A stretch of 64,000 nucleotides of DNA from Hydractinia symbiolongicarpus (taxonomy: Eukaryota > Cnidaria > Hydrozoa > Anthoathecata > Hydractiniidae): the NCBI RefSeq assembly GCF_029227915.1, contig NC_079886.1, positions 23,660,501-23,724,500 of the forward strand, read 5' to 3'. Below are positions 43,101 to 55,100 of the stretch, one piece after another. The position numbers and the translations under genes are program-made. The notes beneath the pieces are model-generated. The model saw nothing but the letters and a program-made list of their open reading frames with translations, was not told where the DNA came from and did no database searches. Numbering within the stretch: the stretch's first letter is position 1; the number at the start of each line of letters is the position of its first letter.

Positions 43101-46100
43101 TATCCTTAGCTAGCCTTAAATTTAGGATCTACTAATTTTACTGTTACCAAAACTTGTGTACTTTACAGAATAGAGAGCCCAAAACAAAAACAAAAATATT
43201 TTAAAACCAGAGTGTTGGATACACGTCAATACACAAAGAGACACTATATTTTGGACAAGTACCTTGCCGCGATATAAAAAAATGAAAGTTCTAAAGCAGA
43301 CTAATCAATGTGTAGACTTTACACTGTAATTGAACAAATATTGAGGTTGGATACACATCCATCCACCAATAGAAGTCATATTTGACTAAATAACTTCCAA
43401 GAAAATGACACATCAAAAGTCCCAAAGCAGACCAATCGAAGGAAAAACTATTAACTATAAACCAAACCAACACTGATGTTGGATAACAATCCATTCACAA
43501 ATAGACACTATACTTTAGACGAATACGCTTCCGCGAAAAAATGAAGCACGCCAATCAAGAGAAGACTTTACGCCTTAAATTAAACATTCAGTGAGGTTGG
43601 GTGCACATCTATGCACCAATAGAAACAATATTCTGGACAAATACCCCCTCGCAAATGACACAGTAAAAGTCTTAAGCTGTTAGATTTGAGGAAATATGTA
43701 TAGTATGCACTAAAAAGGCGGTTTTGTTCTATACCTATGCACATGCAATAGAGACGACAGTGATAGCTTGGATAAGACTATTTAAAAAATGACCTAATAG
43801 ATCTATTCAAATAAAGCCTCCCTAAACCAGTAAGTAAATGGAATATTCTACAATATCATCATCATCATCATCATTCTCGGCTTAACGTCCGTTTTCCATG
43901 CTAGCATGGGTTGGACGGGGTATATTAATGACCCTCTTCCAATCTGATCTAGACTGTGTTAGATCTAAACTCAACTCCCTCTCTATCAAGTCTGTCCTTA
44001 TAACCTCCTGCCAAGTCTTTCTCGGTCTTCCTCTGGGCTTTGCCCCAGGAACTATCAAGTCTCTACACTTTCTTACCCAATTATCCTCCTCCATTCTTTC
44101 CAAGTGCCCCAGCCAATTCAATCTTCTTATCTGGATAACATCTTTAATTCTACAGAGACTTAGCCTGCTTCTTAGCTCATCTGAACTCTTTCTGTCTCTC
44201 AGACTGGCATTACACATCCACCTAACCATTCTCATATCATTCCTTTCTAAACGGTCAAGATCTTCCTGCTTCACTGCCCATGTCTCACTACCGTACAACA
44301 TAACACTTCTTACACAGGCCTCATACAACCTACCTTTTACCTCAATTGACAGGACTCTGCTAGTCAATAAAGGAAGTAACTCTCTAAACTTTTTCCAAGC
44401 AGAACCTATCCTGCAAGTAACACTTCTTCCAACACCCCCTTCACTGCCCAACATATCACCTAAGTAACAGAAGTTCTTAACTATCTCTAACGAGCCACTG
44501 TTGTACATCATTAGACTTTTCGACGGGGCCTGTACTTTCTCTTGGCTTCTCTGACACTCTTCAAGATAATATCACAAACCAGCAACCTATGCTGGGAAAC
44601 ACACTCTTCCCCCGATATAACTTTCACGTCCTTCACCACTTTCTTGTCTGACTTTCTAACCAAAAAGTAATCTATCTGTGTCTTACAACCACCTGACTCA
44701 TATGTTATCAGCCTACTCTGTCTCTTACTGAATGATGTGTTGCAAACCACCATGTCCGTTGCCATTCCAAACTCAAGCAATCTCTCCCCTTCCTTATTTC
44801 TGCTCCCAAATCCATAGCCTCCATGCACACCTCTATAACCTTCAGATGACTTCCCAACAGGACCATTTAAGTCGCCGCCCACCATGACAAGTTCAGTGTC
44901 TCCAAACTTTGATGTGACTGCTATTAACTCATCATAAAACTTATCTTTATCTTCCTCACTGAGTCCACACTGTGGAGCATAAACTGACAGAAAAGTGACA
45001 ATCCTATTACCTATCAAAAACTTTATCACTATAATACGACTATTAACACGCATAACATCTATTACTTTTTCTACCCACTTCTCTGCAACGAATATGCCAA
45101 CTCTTCCATATCCATCACTATTAACAATCCAAAAAAGCTTATACCTTGCCCTCCTACCTTCCACAAATCTCACTGAAGCTCCTCTCCACCTAACTTCCTG
45201 AACACAACACATATCAACAGATCTACGTTCTAACATTTCAACTACTTCACCTGCTCTACCTCTCAGAGTACCAACATTTACACTAGCCATCCTCAACCTA
45301 GTGTTATCTACCTTGTGCATACATGGCTAAAAAACAACCTGGATGAAAGTAAAGGTCGAAATCCTGTGTTTTTTATGAATTATGAAGGTATTATGCAGTA
45401 TTATGCAGTATTATGCGATATTACGTTGGTATGGCCATCGACAGAAAATTTATGTGTTTTTTATGAATTATGAAGGTATTATGCAGTATTATGCAGTATT
45501 ATGCGATATTACGTTGGTATGGCCATCGACAGAAAATTTATGTATTTTTTATGAATTATAAAGGTATTATGCAGTATTATGCAGTATTATGCGATATTAC
45601 GTTGGTATGGCCATCGACAGAAAATTTATGTATTTTTTATGAATTATGAAGGTATTATGCAGTATTATGCAGTATTATGCAGTATTATGCGATATTACGT
45701 TGGTATGGCCATCAACAGAAAAAATATGTATTTTTTATGTAACGACAGAGAGTATTATGAAGGTATTATGCAGTATTATGCGATATTACGTTGGTATGGC
45801 CATCGACAGAAAATTTATGTATTTTTTATGAATTATGAAGGTATTATGCAGTATTATGCAGTATTATGCAATATTACGTTGGTATGGCCATCGACAGAAA
45901 ATTTATGTGTTTTTTATGAATTATGAAGGTATTATGCAGTATTATGCAGTATTATGCGATATTACGTTGGTTATGGATTATTGACAGAAAAAATATGTAT
46001 TTGTTATATAGAGAGGATGTCGGATAATGCGGTTTCATTTGTCGGGTCCATTTGGTTGGAGAAGTATGACTGAACGTCTGTCGGACTTTTAATATTGATA

Positions 46101-49100
46101 AAGTATGAAGGGTACTAGTTATGTTATACGTCGTGTGTCGGGACCACTTAGCCCGGTGCTAAATGAAGTCGTTCCCCTACCTTGACTTCGCTGTTAATTT
46201 TAACTCTCTGCAATTTTTTATAATGACTATATCAAAAGCGGAAATAGCTTTTCTTAACAAGGCAACAAGGAACTTTGGCATTTATAAAGCAAAACATTGG
46301 TAATTATAGCTATAGCTATGTAAAATATGCAGCAACATATTAGTCAGATATGAAATACACCTTTACCACAATACACCTTTACAATAATTTATTGTGCATG
46401 CGTTCCTACAGCTCTCCATCGTTTTACAATATCTGAAAAAAGGAGGTAAAAATCGCGTTTTTATGAGAGTTTGTTAGAGACGAAAGCGTGTTTTCTCCAG
46501 TTTTTTAACTTTCGTTGTATCAATTTCTTTCAAATTTTCAGGAAACGTTAATAATAATAAGATACTATGTACTTTTCTTTTTACTTTTTTTTATGTGTAC
46601 TTTTCATTAAAAACAAAACGCGGCAAGAAAAGTTCACGAAAAACGTGTTTTCTCCTTATAAAAGTGTGATGTTTACCTCCTTTGATCACAAAATAAGCTG
46701 CTGAGTGTTAATTTTTTTTTGTAAAACGATGGAGAGTCACAGGAATGCATGTACAATTGAATTATTGGCAAGGTGTATTATAAAGAACCAGTATTTTTGA
46801 CACATTAAATCTGCAATGCAGATATTCAGATATGCACTTTCAAAGAACAAGAATTTTTAAATTGTATATGATCTGCACAAAATTTAATGAATGAGAATTT
46901 TTGAACATCATAGGCAACTTTCATCTAACGTGTGTTGTTTATAATCCCCAGTATACAAATCGACAGGCGAAATAATGCAGGTGGCAAGCCGTGGACCAGT
47001 CTATTCCAAATTTTATTATCAGATAGAGGCATCTGTTGATATTGAAATTAGAATATAGCTTGCATGTAGTTTAGATTTAAATCATACATCTGTAAAAAGA
47101 TGCTAGTAACCACAGTACATAAGTTTTTAACCATAATTTAACTTTCTTCACCTAAGGTCTGCATTTTTTTGCCTGCTGATTTTTCTGATTTTTTCCGCAC
47201 ATGCAAAAAACCCCTTAAAAACATAACATTAAAACTCATCTATAAAAGCTGCAATATGCAGCTATTCAGATTCAGAGGGTTTGCATATCTATGTTCCAGT
47301 TTTTATTTTAAATTATGAATTTCACTAGTGCATACCATCCGTATTAAGTGAATGTGTGATTTCACTTTTCTTCTCAACTTTCTCTTTTCATTGGCAACAT
47401 TGCTACATGGCTATGACATGATATCCTTAGCTAGCCTTAAATTTAGGATCTACTAATTTTACTGTTACCAAAACTTGTGTACTTTACAGAATAGAGAGCC
47501 CAAAACAAAAACAAAAATATTTTAAAACCAGACAGGCTGAAGAATATTTTTAAGAAAAATGTCATGTGCTCCCCTTCATAGATCCTCTTTGTTAATTCTC
47601 TTTACCAAGTTTTCCTAATGTTGTGTGTGCGATCTGACCGCATTTGGCAAGAACTTTAGGATGCCAACATAATATAATTTTGATGGTGTTCTTTTTTCTG
47701 CTGATGGCTCACTTTTTTGAGAGGTCCAACATTTTTGCATGCTCTTTGCTGATTACAGTGCATTTTCTGTTAGTATGTTAGTCATTCTAATTTACATCAA
47801 CACTCTGCAATTTCTAATGCAAATGATGAAGTGTTAACAAAGCAAATAACATCACATTTGCTGACATGAGTAATTTGAATTAAAAAGATCTTAGAGCACA
47901 AAACCAACAATGAAGTTTAAAGTAAAAACAACCTTTTTTTAATTTGCAGAACATGTTTCGATTGTAATACACCAATCATTTTCAACTAAATAAAATATAC
48001 AATTTTTCATGGATAATATATATACAAAAAATAAGCAATCAAATAAAAGGCTTTATTAATAATACAATAAAAGTAGTATAAAATGCTATACATATGTGTA
48101 TAATAAAAGTGTATGAAGGTGTTAAAGTCTGTTACAATAGAATTCCTATGTGATGAAATGTTATATGATACAAAGAAAGCAATAAAATGAAGAGAATAGT
48201 AATAAAATAATCATAGCTAAATAGATAAAGTGCAACTTAGGTGCCAGACCTGCTTATTAAGAAGGGGTTGTTGCCAACCTATATACAAACCTTCCTTCAC
48301 ATTTAATTGATATTTGGTTGGCGCATAGTCTATAATAGAAAAATAAGATTCATTACAACTGTTTTTGCACTCCAAATTATTATTAAGATGTTTGTAGACA
48401 TGGGAACTCTTGTCACTCTTTAAATGTTCCTTAACTCTAGTAGCAAAATGTCTGGTCGTTTGACCAATGTAATTAGTATTACAGTTAGCACAATTAAATT
48501 TATAAACTACATTAGATTTAAGGGAACAAGGAATAGAATCTTTTACATCGAAACAAGATCCAATTTTGAAAGAATAAATTAAACAGATGTCTACATCTGG
48601 TTTACAATTTCTTGTAAACTCAATTTGGCTCTAGTAAAAATTGAGTGCTTGCCTGTGTAAGGTAATTTAAAATATTTTTGCTTACCATTATCACACTTGT
48701 TATCGTCCGTGGCAAGATTATGTTTTTTTATTTAAATAACTTCTAGTAACTTTATTAATGAAATGTTCAGGATAAGAATTTTTCTTTAGAATTGTAAAAA
48801 TATTTTTCAGGTCAAAATCAAAACCTATCCAAGTATTGTTTATTTTGTAAGCTCTGTCAATGAGCTTATATGACATGGAAGTAAAACTTAAGTAGCTAGT
48901 TAGAACTCCTGAAAAAGTATTTTTTCGAAAGATACTAGTTTTAAGTTTGTTGTAGGAGTTGTCAATTAAAACATCTAAGAAAGAAAGTATGTGATCACAC
49001 TCCTTTTCTAAAGTAAATTTTATATTGGGATGCTTAGTGTTGATGTAAGTTAAAAAATGTTCTGCCTCTAATTCATTGTTAAACAAAGCAATAATGTCAT

Positions 49101-52100
49101 CAACATATCTTTTGTAGAAAATAGGTGGTTCACCATTGTATTCAGATAACCCTTTACCTTCGTGATGCCAAAGGAAAAGATTGGCTAGAATGGGTGCTAA
49201 GGGTGGTCCCATGGCAACACCATCTACTTGGTCATAAAAAGAACCGTTTAACAAAAAATGAGTTTCAGATGTTGCAAATAAAAATAGCCTTTTCAAGTCA
49301 GATCTTTTTATTTTCATTTCATGATTATAGAGATATATTTCATCGGACAATTTCGATGGTTTCTTCTAATGGTATGTTGGGAAAGAGACTCACAACATTA
49401 TAGGATGCAAAATACTTATCAACAGTACTAACCTTGTTAATTTCTTCGACAAATGTAAAGGTGTCTTTGGTACAATAATCAGAGCATATATGTGGGGAAA
49501 AAAGATCACTAAGAAACTTGGCTAAATTATAATATAAGAACCAATTGAAGATACTTTAAGTACTCGTTTTTACGCTTGTGTACTTTTGGTAAACCATACA
49601 TCCTAGCTGGTCTTGAACCAGATGGGTAAATCTTATCATATATATTACTACAAATATAGTTATTTGTTTTAAGTTTTCATAGAAGTCTTTGTAATTGTCT
49701 CTCTCTCTCTCCAGGGTTAAATCAGTATTCATTTTTTTTGAATTTTCTAGTGTCACTAACAATTTTAAGCATACTTTCATCATAGAACGATTCATCCAGA
49801 ATGACCACTTCCTTTGTCTGGTTTCAATATTACGATATCCTTCCTGCTTCTTAACTTTTGTAAAATACCATGCTTTCTTAAGGAACTTTTGTTGCGTTGA
49901 AAACTACTGTAATTACTGCAAGCTAAATGGGATAACTGTGCTTTCAATTGTCCTTTGTGATTTTTATCTTTGATCTCATTAACCATAAAACTATGTATCG
50001 TTTCAAATCATTTTTTTTTAATTTTGTACAGTGGGATCAAAAAATCCCGACCATTTTTAAGTAAATCCAGTTCATCAATAGTTAAGTTTGACGATGACAA
50101 TTTTTTTACAACTTCAACAGATTTTAACACCTTCATACACTTTTATTATACACATGTGTATAGCATTTTATACTACTTTTATTGTATTATTAATAAAGCC
50201 TTTTATTTAATTGCTGATTTTTGTATATATATATTATCCATGAAAATTGTATATTTTATTTAGTTAAAAATGATTGATGTATTACAATCGAAACATGTTC
50301 TGCAAATTAAAAAATGTTGTTTTTACTTTAAAATTAAAAAGACTAATGTTTAGAAACTTGGAAGTTTCTTATCTCTAAACTAAATGTATAATCTCAGCTA
50401 CAGAAAGTGTTCTCCTGAATAAGCTAGCATCCATTTAAGTATTTTAGAAAACTTACTTTTTGCTAGTACAGCAACTCTATGGAAAAAGTCAGAGAAACAC
50501 ATAATTCATGTCAATGTCACTTTGTCTATTAACAAGAACTACATGAGCCAAACATGACTTTCTGAGTGGTAGGAGTGTTTATTAATGCACATAACTTTGA
50601 AGAAAAACATAGTGAGAGATATACTGTAAACAGTGCCCTTAAAAACTTTGTTGAAAGTTTGTTTGTATAGAGTTTTTGAAAAGCCTATTTTTTGATGCAA
50701 TTATAATTAATTCGATAACAATTAATATATATTGAATGAACTCTGTTTGAATGAAGAGGGTCGTTTTTGTGGGCACGTCAACAAAATTAAAAGCACTATT
50801 TTTGCATTTAAGGAATAATTTAGGACAAGTTTGGGAAAGTGTGGAGGATTTGAAATAAAATAGCCCTTTTATATGGAGGCATTTAACGGCTTATCTGCAC
50901 CCTCATTGTCACTCAGTTCATTAAACAACTGTATATAAATCTAATTCATATGTTGAGTGCTGAAAGAAAGCATATCAATTCTAGTAAACATTCTTTTACT
51001 CAGTTTTTATTATTATTTTGTATTTTTTTAATATTTTAGATATTTCACATGCAGTAACACACAGCAATCTGTTTTATAGGAGCTGCCAGTGGTATAGGGA
51101 AATCAGTTTGCCAGCTTTTCGCTAAAGAAGGTGCAACTGTGATTGGTGCAGGTTTAGGTGATGTATCGCAAACTGCTAAAGAATTGCCATCCATGCACGG
51201 GCAAGAACACTTGGGTATTGAAATGAATGTTGCAGTTGAGGCAGATGTAGGAAACATGATGAAAGATATAATGAAGGTTAACTCTTTAGGTTTTTTGGCA
51301 TGTGAGAAGAGATTGTAATTTATCATTGCTAAGCTAAAAATGCACTGCGAATAATCAAATGATGTGGTGTAAGTAGTTATTTTAGAAAAGGCATTACACC
51401 TAACCGGTTGTCTATACTGCAACTAGCAAAGGTCGGTTTTGAAACACTAAGTATAGATGAAGTTCGAAAATGACACCCTTTATAGTTTTTAAAAGAACAA
51501 CAGATTTTTGTTGTTATATTTAGGTGTATGACAGACCACCATGCATTGCAGTTAATTGTGCAGGCATAACACGAGATGCGTTTATTTTAAAATTGACTGA
51601 GAAGGATTTTGATGATGTTTTAGATGTAAACTTAAAGGTAACAGACACTGTTTGTATTAAATTATGGATATGTTAATATGTGTTTAATTTTTTAGTACTA
51701 TTTTTTAGGGTACATTTTTCGTAACAAAACATTTGTGTTCGTTGCTGATCAAGAATAAAATTTCACCAGCTTCTATAATAAATATTTCAAGTATTGTGGG
51801 GAAGGTATTAATGGAAATGTAATTATTTTTAAAGTATATATCCTTTATATTTTATCTGTACTTTACACTTCTTGTGCATGTTTTTATACTTACGTTTATG
51901 TTTTGTTACGAAAAATGTACCCTAAAAAATAGTACTAAAAAATTAAACACATATTAACATATCCATAATTTAATACAAACAGTGTCTGTTACCTTTAAGT
52001 TTACATCTAAAACATCATCAAAATCCTTCTCAGTCAATTTTAAAATAAACGCATCTCGTGTTATGCCTGCACAATTAACTGCAATGCATGGTGGTCTGTC

Positions 52101-55100
52101 ATACACCTAAATATAACAACAAAAATCTGTTGTTCTTTTAAAAACTATAAAGGGTGTCATTTTCGAACTTCATCTATACTTAGTGTTTCAAAACCGACCT
52201 TTGCTAGTTGCAGTATAGACAACCGGTTAGGTGTAATGCCTTTTCTAAAATAACTACTTACACCACATCATTTGATTATTCGCAGTGCATTTTTAAAACA
52301 TTTGTGTTCGTTGCTGATCAAGAATAAAATTTCACCAGCTTCTATAATAAATATTTCAAGTATTGTGGGGAAGGTATTAATGGAAATGTAATTATTTTTA
52401 AAGTATATATCCTTTATATTTTATCTGTACTTTACACTTCTTGTGCATGTTTTTATACTTACGTTTATTTAGGTTGGAAATATTGGCCAAGCAAATTACA
52501 CATCCTCAAAGGCTGGTGTTGTTGCTTTAACAAAAACATCTGCAATGGAGTTTGCCAGGTTGGTGCTCTTTTTCGAAAGGTCTACCTAATCCTTGATATA
52601 CAATATAAAGCAATCTGTATTTTTAAATATTTTAAGGATACATGCTAAAAATCAGCTCAAAGGTTTCTTTTTGCAGACATGTTGGGAAAATAAACAGCAT
52701 TTAAAATACACTACTTGTACATTCTGACATGCACGCATTACAAACAACTCACATTTTGTCCTTGAAGGAATTTGGATTTGAAAAAGGAGTATTGGTGAAA
52801 CCAGTTACGTTTAACATCGTTTAAAACTATAGTTCTAACAAAATAATATATGTCGCTGTGACATTTGAAAAGTTGAAAATTTGTGTTTGTCAAAAGTATA
52901 ACTAATTTTAGTGTCAACTTTTGAAATTGTACCTTCTTGTAACTTCTCATTCAGTACACTTATAAGTATGTCATTTATTAAGTGATTTTTGCTACCTCGT
53001 GTTTTTAATTTTTTCTGCTGTCTCCTCCATAGGTATGGAATTCGATGTAACGCTGTAATACCAGGTTTTATTGAGACTGCCATGACGGAGAAAGTCCCGC
53101 AGTCGGTCCAAGACGGTGTAAGTGGTCTTTATTCCTATGTGTGAGTGTGGATATAATCACAGTATTGTTTAGAGCTGTTATGTCTTACAATTTAGGTCAA
53201 GTCTATGATACCATTGGGAGATTTTGGTCAACCTGAAGGTTTGTGCTTTAACCTTGATTCTGCAAACAAAAAATAAAATTTAATTCTTTGGCAGTGCTAG
53301 CTATTTCTAATATGGATCATCAATTTCTAATATGATTTTTTTGTTACTAAATAGGCCAAGGTTCAGTCGATTTATGACGTTTTGTTTGGAAGATTTTCCT
53401 GTTTTCTTTATATTTTTAGCGTTTAATGAACTCCTGCTTTTTTCAAATATTTTCAAATATTTAACTTATTTGTGTTGGCAAACATTTTTATTTATTTTAG
53501 TATTTTTATTCAGTTGAAATTTCAAAGTTGTTTTTGCACCTGTGTATACCCATTAACTCTATTTTGTTTTAGACATAGCGGATGCGTGTTTATTTTTAGC
53601 ATCAGAGCAAAGTCGATACATCACTGCAGCTGGTCTTGAAGTCACAGGTATATAAGAACTGGTTGGTCATTTGTTTTTCTACTAAGGTGCTGAATACAGT
53701 TAGTGGAAGGGTCGAACTAAAAATAACATAGACGATTGGGTAAGAAAGCAAAAAAATATATAATAAGATATATATAAGAAGAAGAAGAATAAGCGTCTAC
53801 CTCCTTATATTATGCACCCAGGGTGACCATACTTTACTCCAGTAACGTAAAACTGTTTCATCAACTTTTTTACGCGTGAATTTTCACTGTGTGAACAGCG
53901 GCTAGGGTAGGAAATTCAGTAATTATAATGAGAGAATCAGTAGAAAAGATATTTAGCAAAAAAGTATCAAATAAAATATTTCATCGAAACAACACTTTAC
54001 GTTCTCGCAGGTGTAAACCACGCCTTAGTTGTGATCTCTGTTTGCAAGAGAGACTATTTTAAGATGTTGTCTTTGCTTACATGGAAACAAATGATATCGC
54101 TTTTTCTCAATCTCACCTATTCACTAAGTTGATTGACTACATCTTTCTACCGAAATATGTCCTTGATATGACGGTGCTTTTTCGTACTTTTAAAGATATT
54201 TGAATGAGATATTAAAATTTTTTGCCTAAAACTTGAACAATACTCAAATTTTTGAAATCGTGGTCCAAAAAAGAAATTTAAACTTTTTCATTATTTTTTT
54301 GGAATATAAGGGAACAGATGTTAAGGGGGGGTATCTTTCAGTAACAAAAAGTATTTTTTTAAGGAAAGTGGATTATTCTAGTCAATATGTATATATATAC
54401 ATATACAAAGTAGTAAAAATATGGTACAGTATACAATAAGCTACCAAAAAAATATTTTTTTAAAAAACACCCTCCCACCCGCCACCTGTCAGAACAATAG
54501 AAAGCCGAACAAAGAAAAACCTAGTTTCTAGTTGTTTAATCACAATAAAACTTTGTAAGAGACTCGTGTTAGGTCTTGATTGTTTTAAGCGAAACATTTT
54601 TTTATAAATATTCAAGGTAATGAATGTCTAGCCCAAAAACAGGTGTTTTTATTGTTTTGCGGGTGGATTGACGGTTTCAAAAAAAATTCATTGCTTAATA
54701 GGAAATTAAATAGTTTTACACCTTCTTATCTTAGAATTGCATTTTTTTCCTCAAGCTAAATTTAAACCTTTGAGAATAAGACCAAAACTCGCGTCAGTAT
54801 GTGGCAAAAAGTATATCGGATGCTTGCCACTTCCAGAAAATTTCCCGCAGAACAGAGCGGATAGGAACAGAAAGGCTATTGAGCATGCGCAATTGAATTG
54901 TTTACACCACGTGATTGGAATTTTTTTATTCGTTAAGTTTGAAAGAAAGGTGAATAATTTTTTTTTGTCCTGTGAGAAAACAACAGATGGAAAATTTGTT
55001 AGTTAGTTTACACGTTTTTTGTTAGTTTACACGTTAAAAAAAGAGCATTAACAGGGTAGGGTGTCCAGTCTCTCAGGAATGTCAGAAATTGTCAAGAATT

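Larger units (their letters stand above)
38892..43212. repeat. tandem duplication, unit 1 (4,321 bp)
   Basis: This segment is followed directly by a second copy at a constant offset of 4,321 bp, starting at TGTTGGATACACGTCAATAC. All frames in the two copies translate identically and I found no mismatch by eye. The unit begins inside the foldback element and covers its LINE, its right arm and 1.36 kb of downstream flank with a MITE. Confidence 0.93.
43859..45332 (-). mobile_element. internally deleted RTE-like LINE, copy 2
   Basis: Identical by eye to 39538-41011. It arose by the 4,321 bp tandem duplication rather than by a separate insertion. Confidence 0.85.
43213..47533. repeat. tandem duplication, unit 2 (4,321 bp)
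   Basis: Second copy of 38892-43212, ending at about 47532 where the sequence changes from ACCAGAG to ACCAGAC. It carries a second LINE, right arm (45361-46021), arm tip (to 46176) and MITE, but no left arm, because the duplication starts inside the foldback element. Confidence 0.93.

Noticed and set aside
38892-47533. Possible CRISPR-like or phage-like repeat system
   Set aside because: The repeats are satellite arrays in transposon arms with no regular unique spacers, and the surroundings are intron-containing animal genes.
51045-51422. 125-codon minus-strand frame
   Set aside because: Antisense shadow of HSD17B8 exon 2.
51975-52108. HSD17B8-like coding on the minus strand
   Set aside because: It is the inverted copy of exon 3 from the A-B-A'-B rearrangement, not a second gene.
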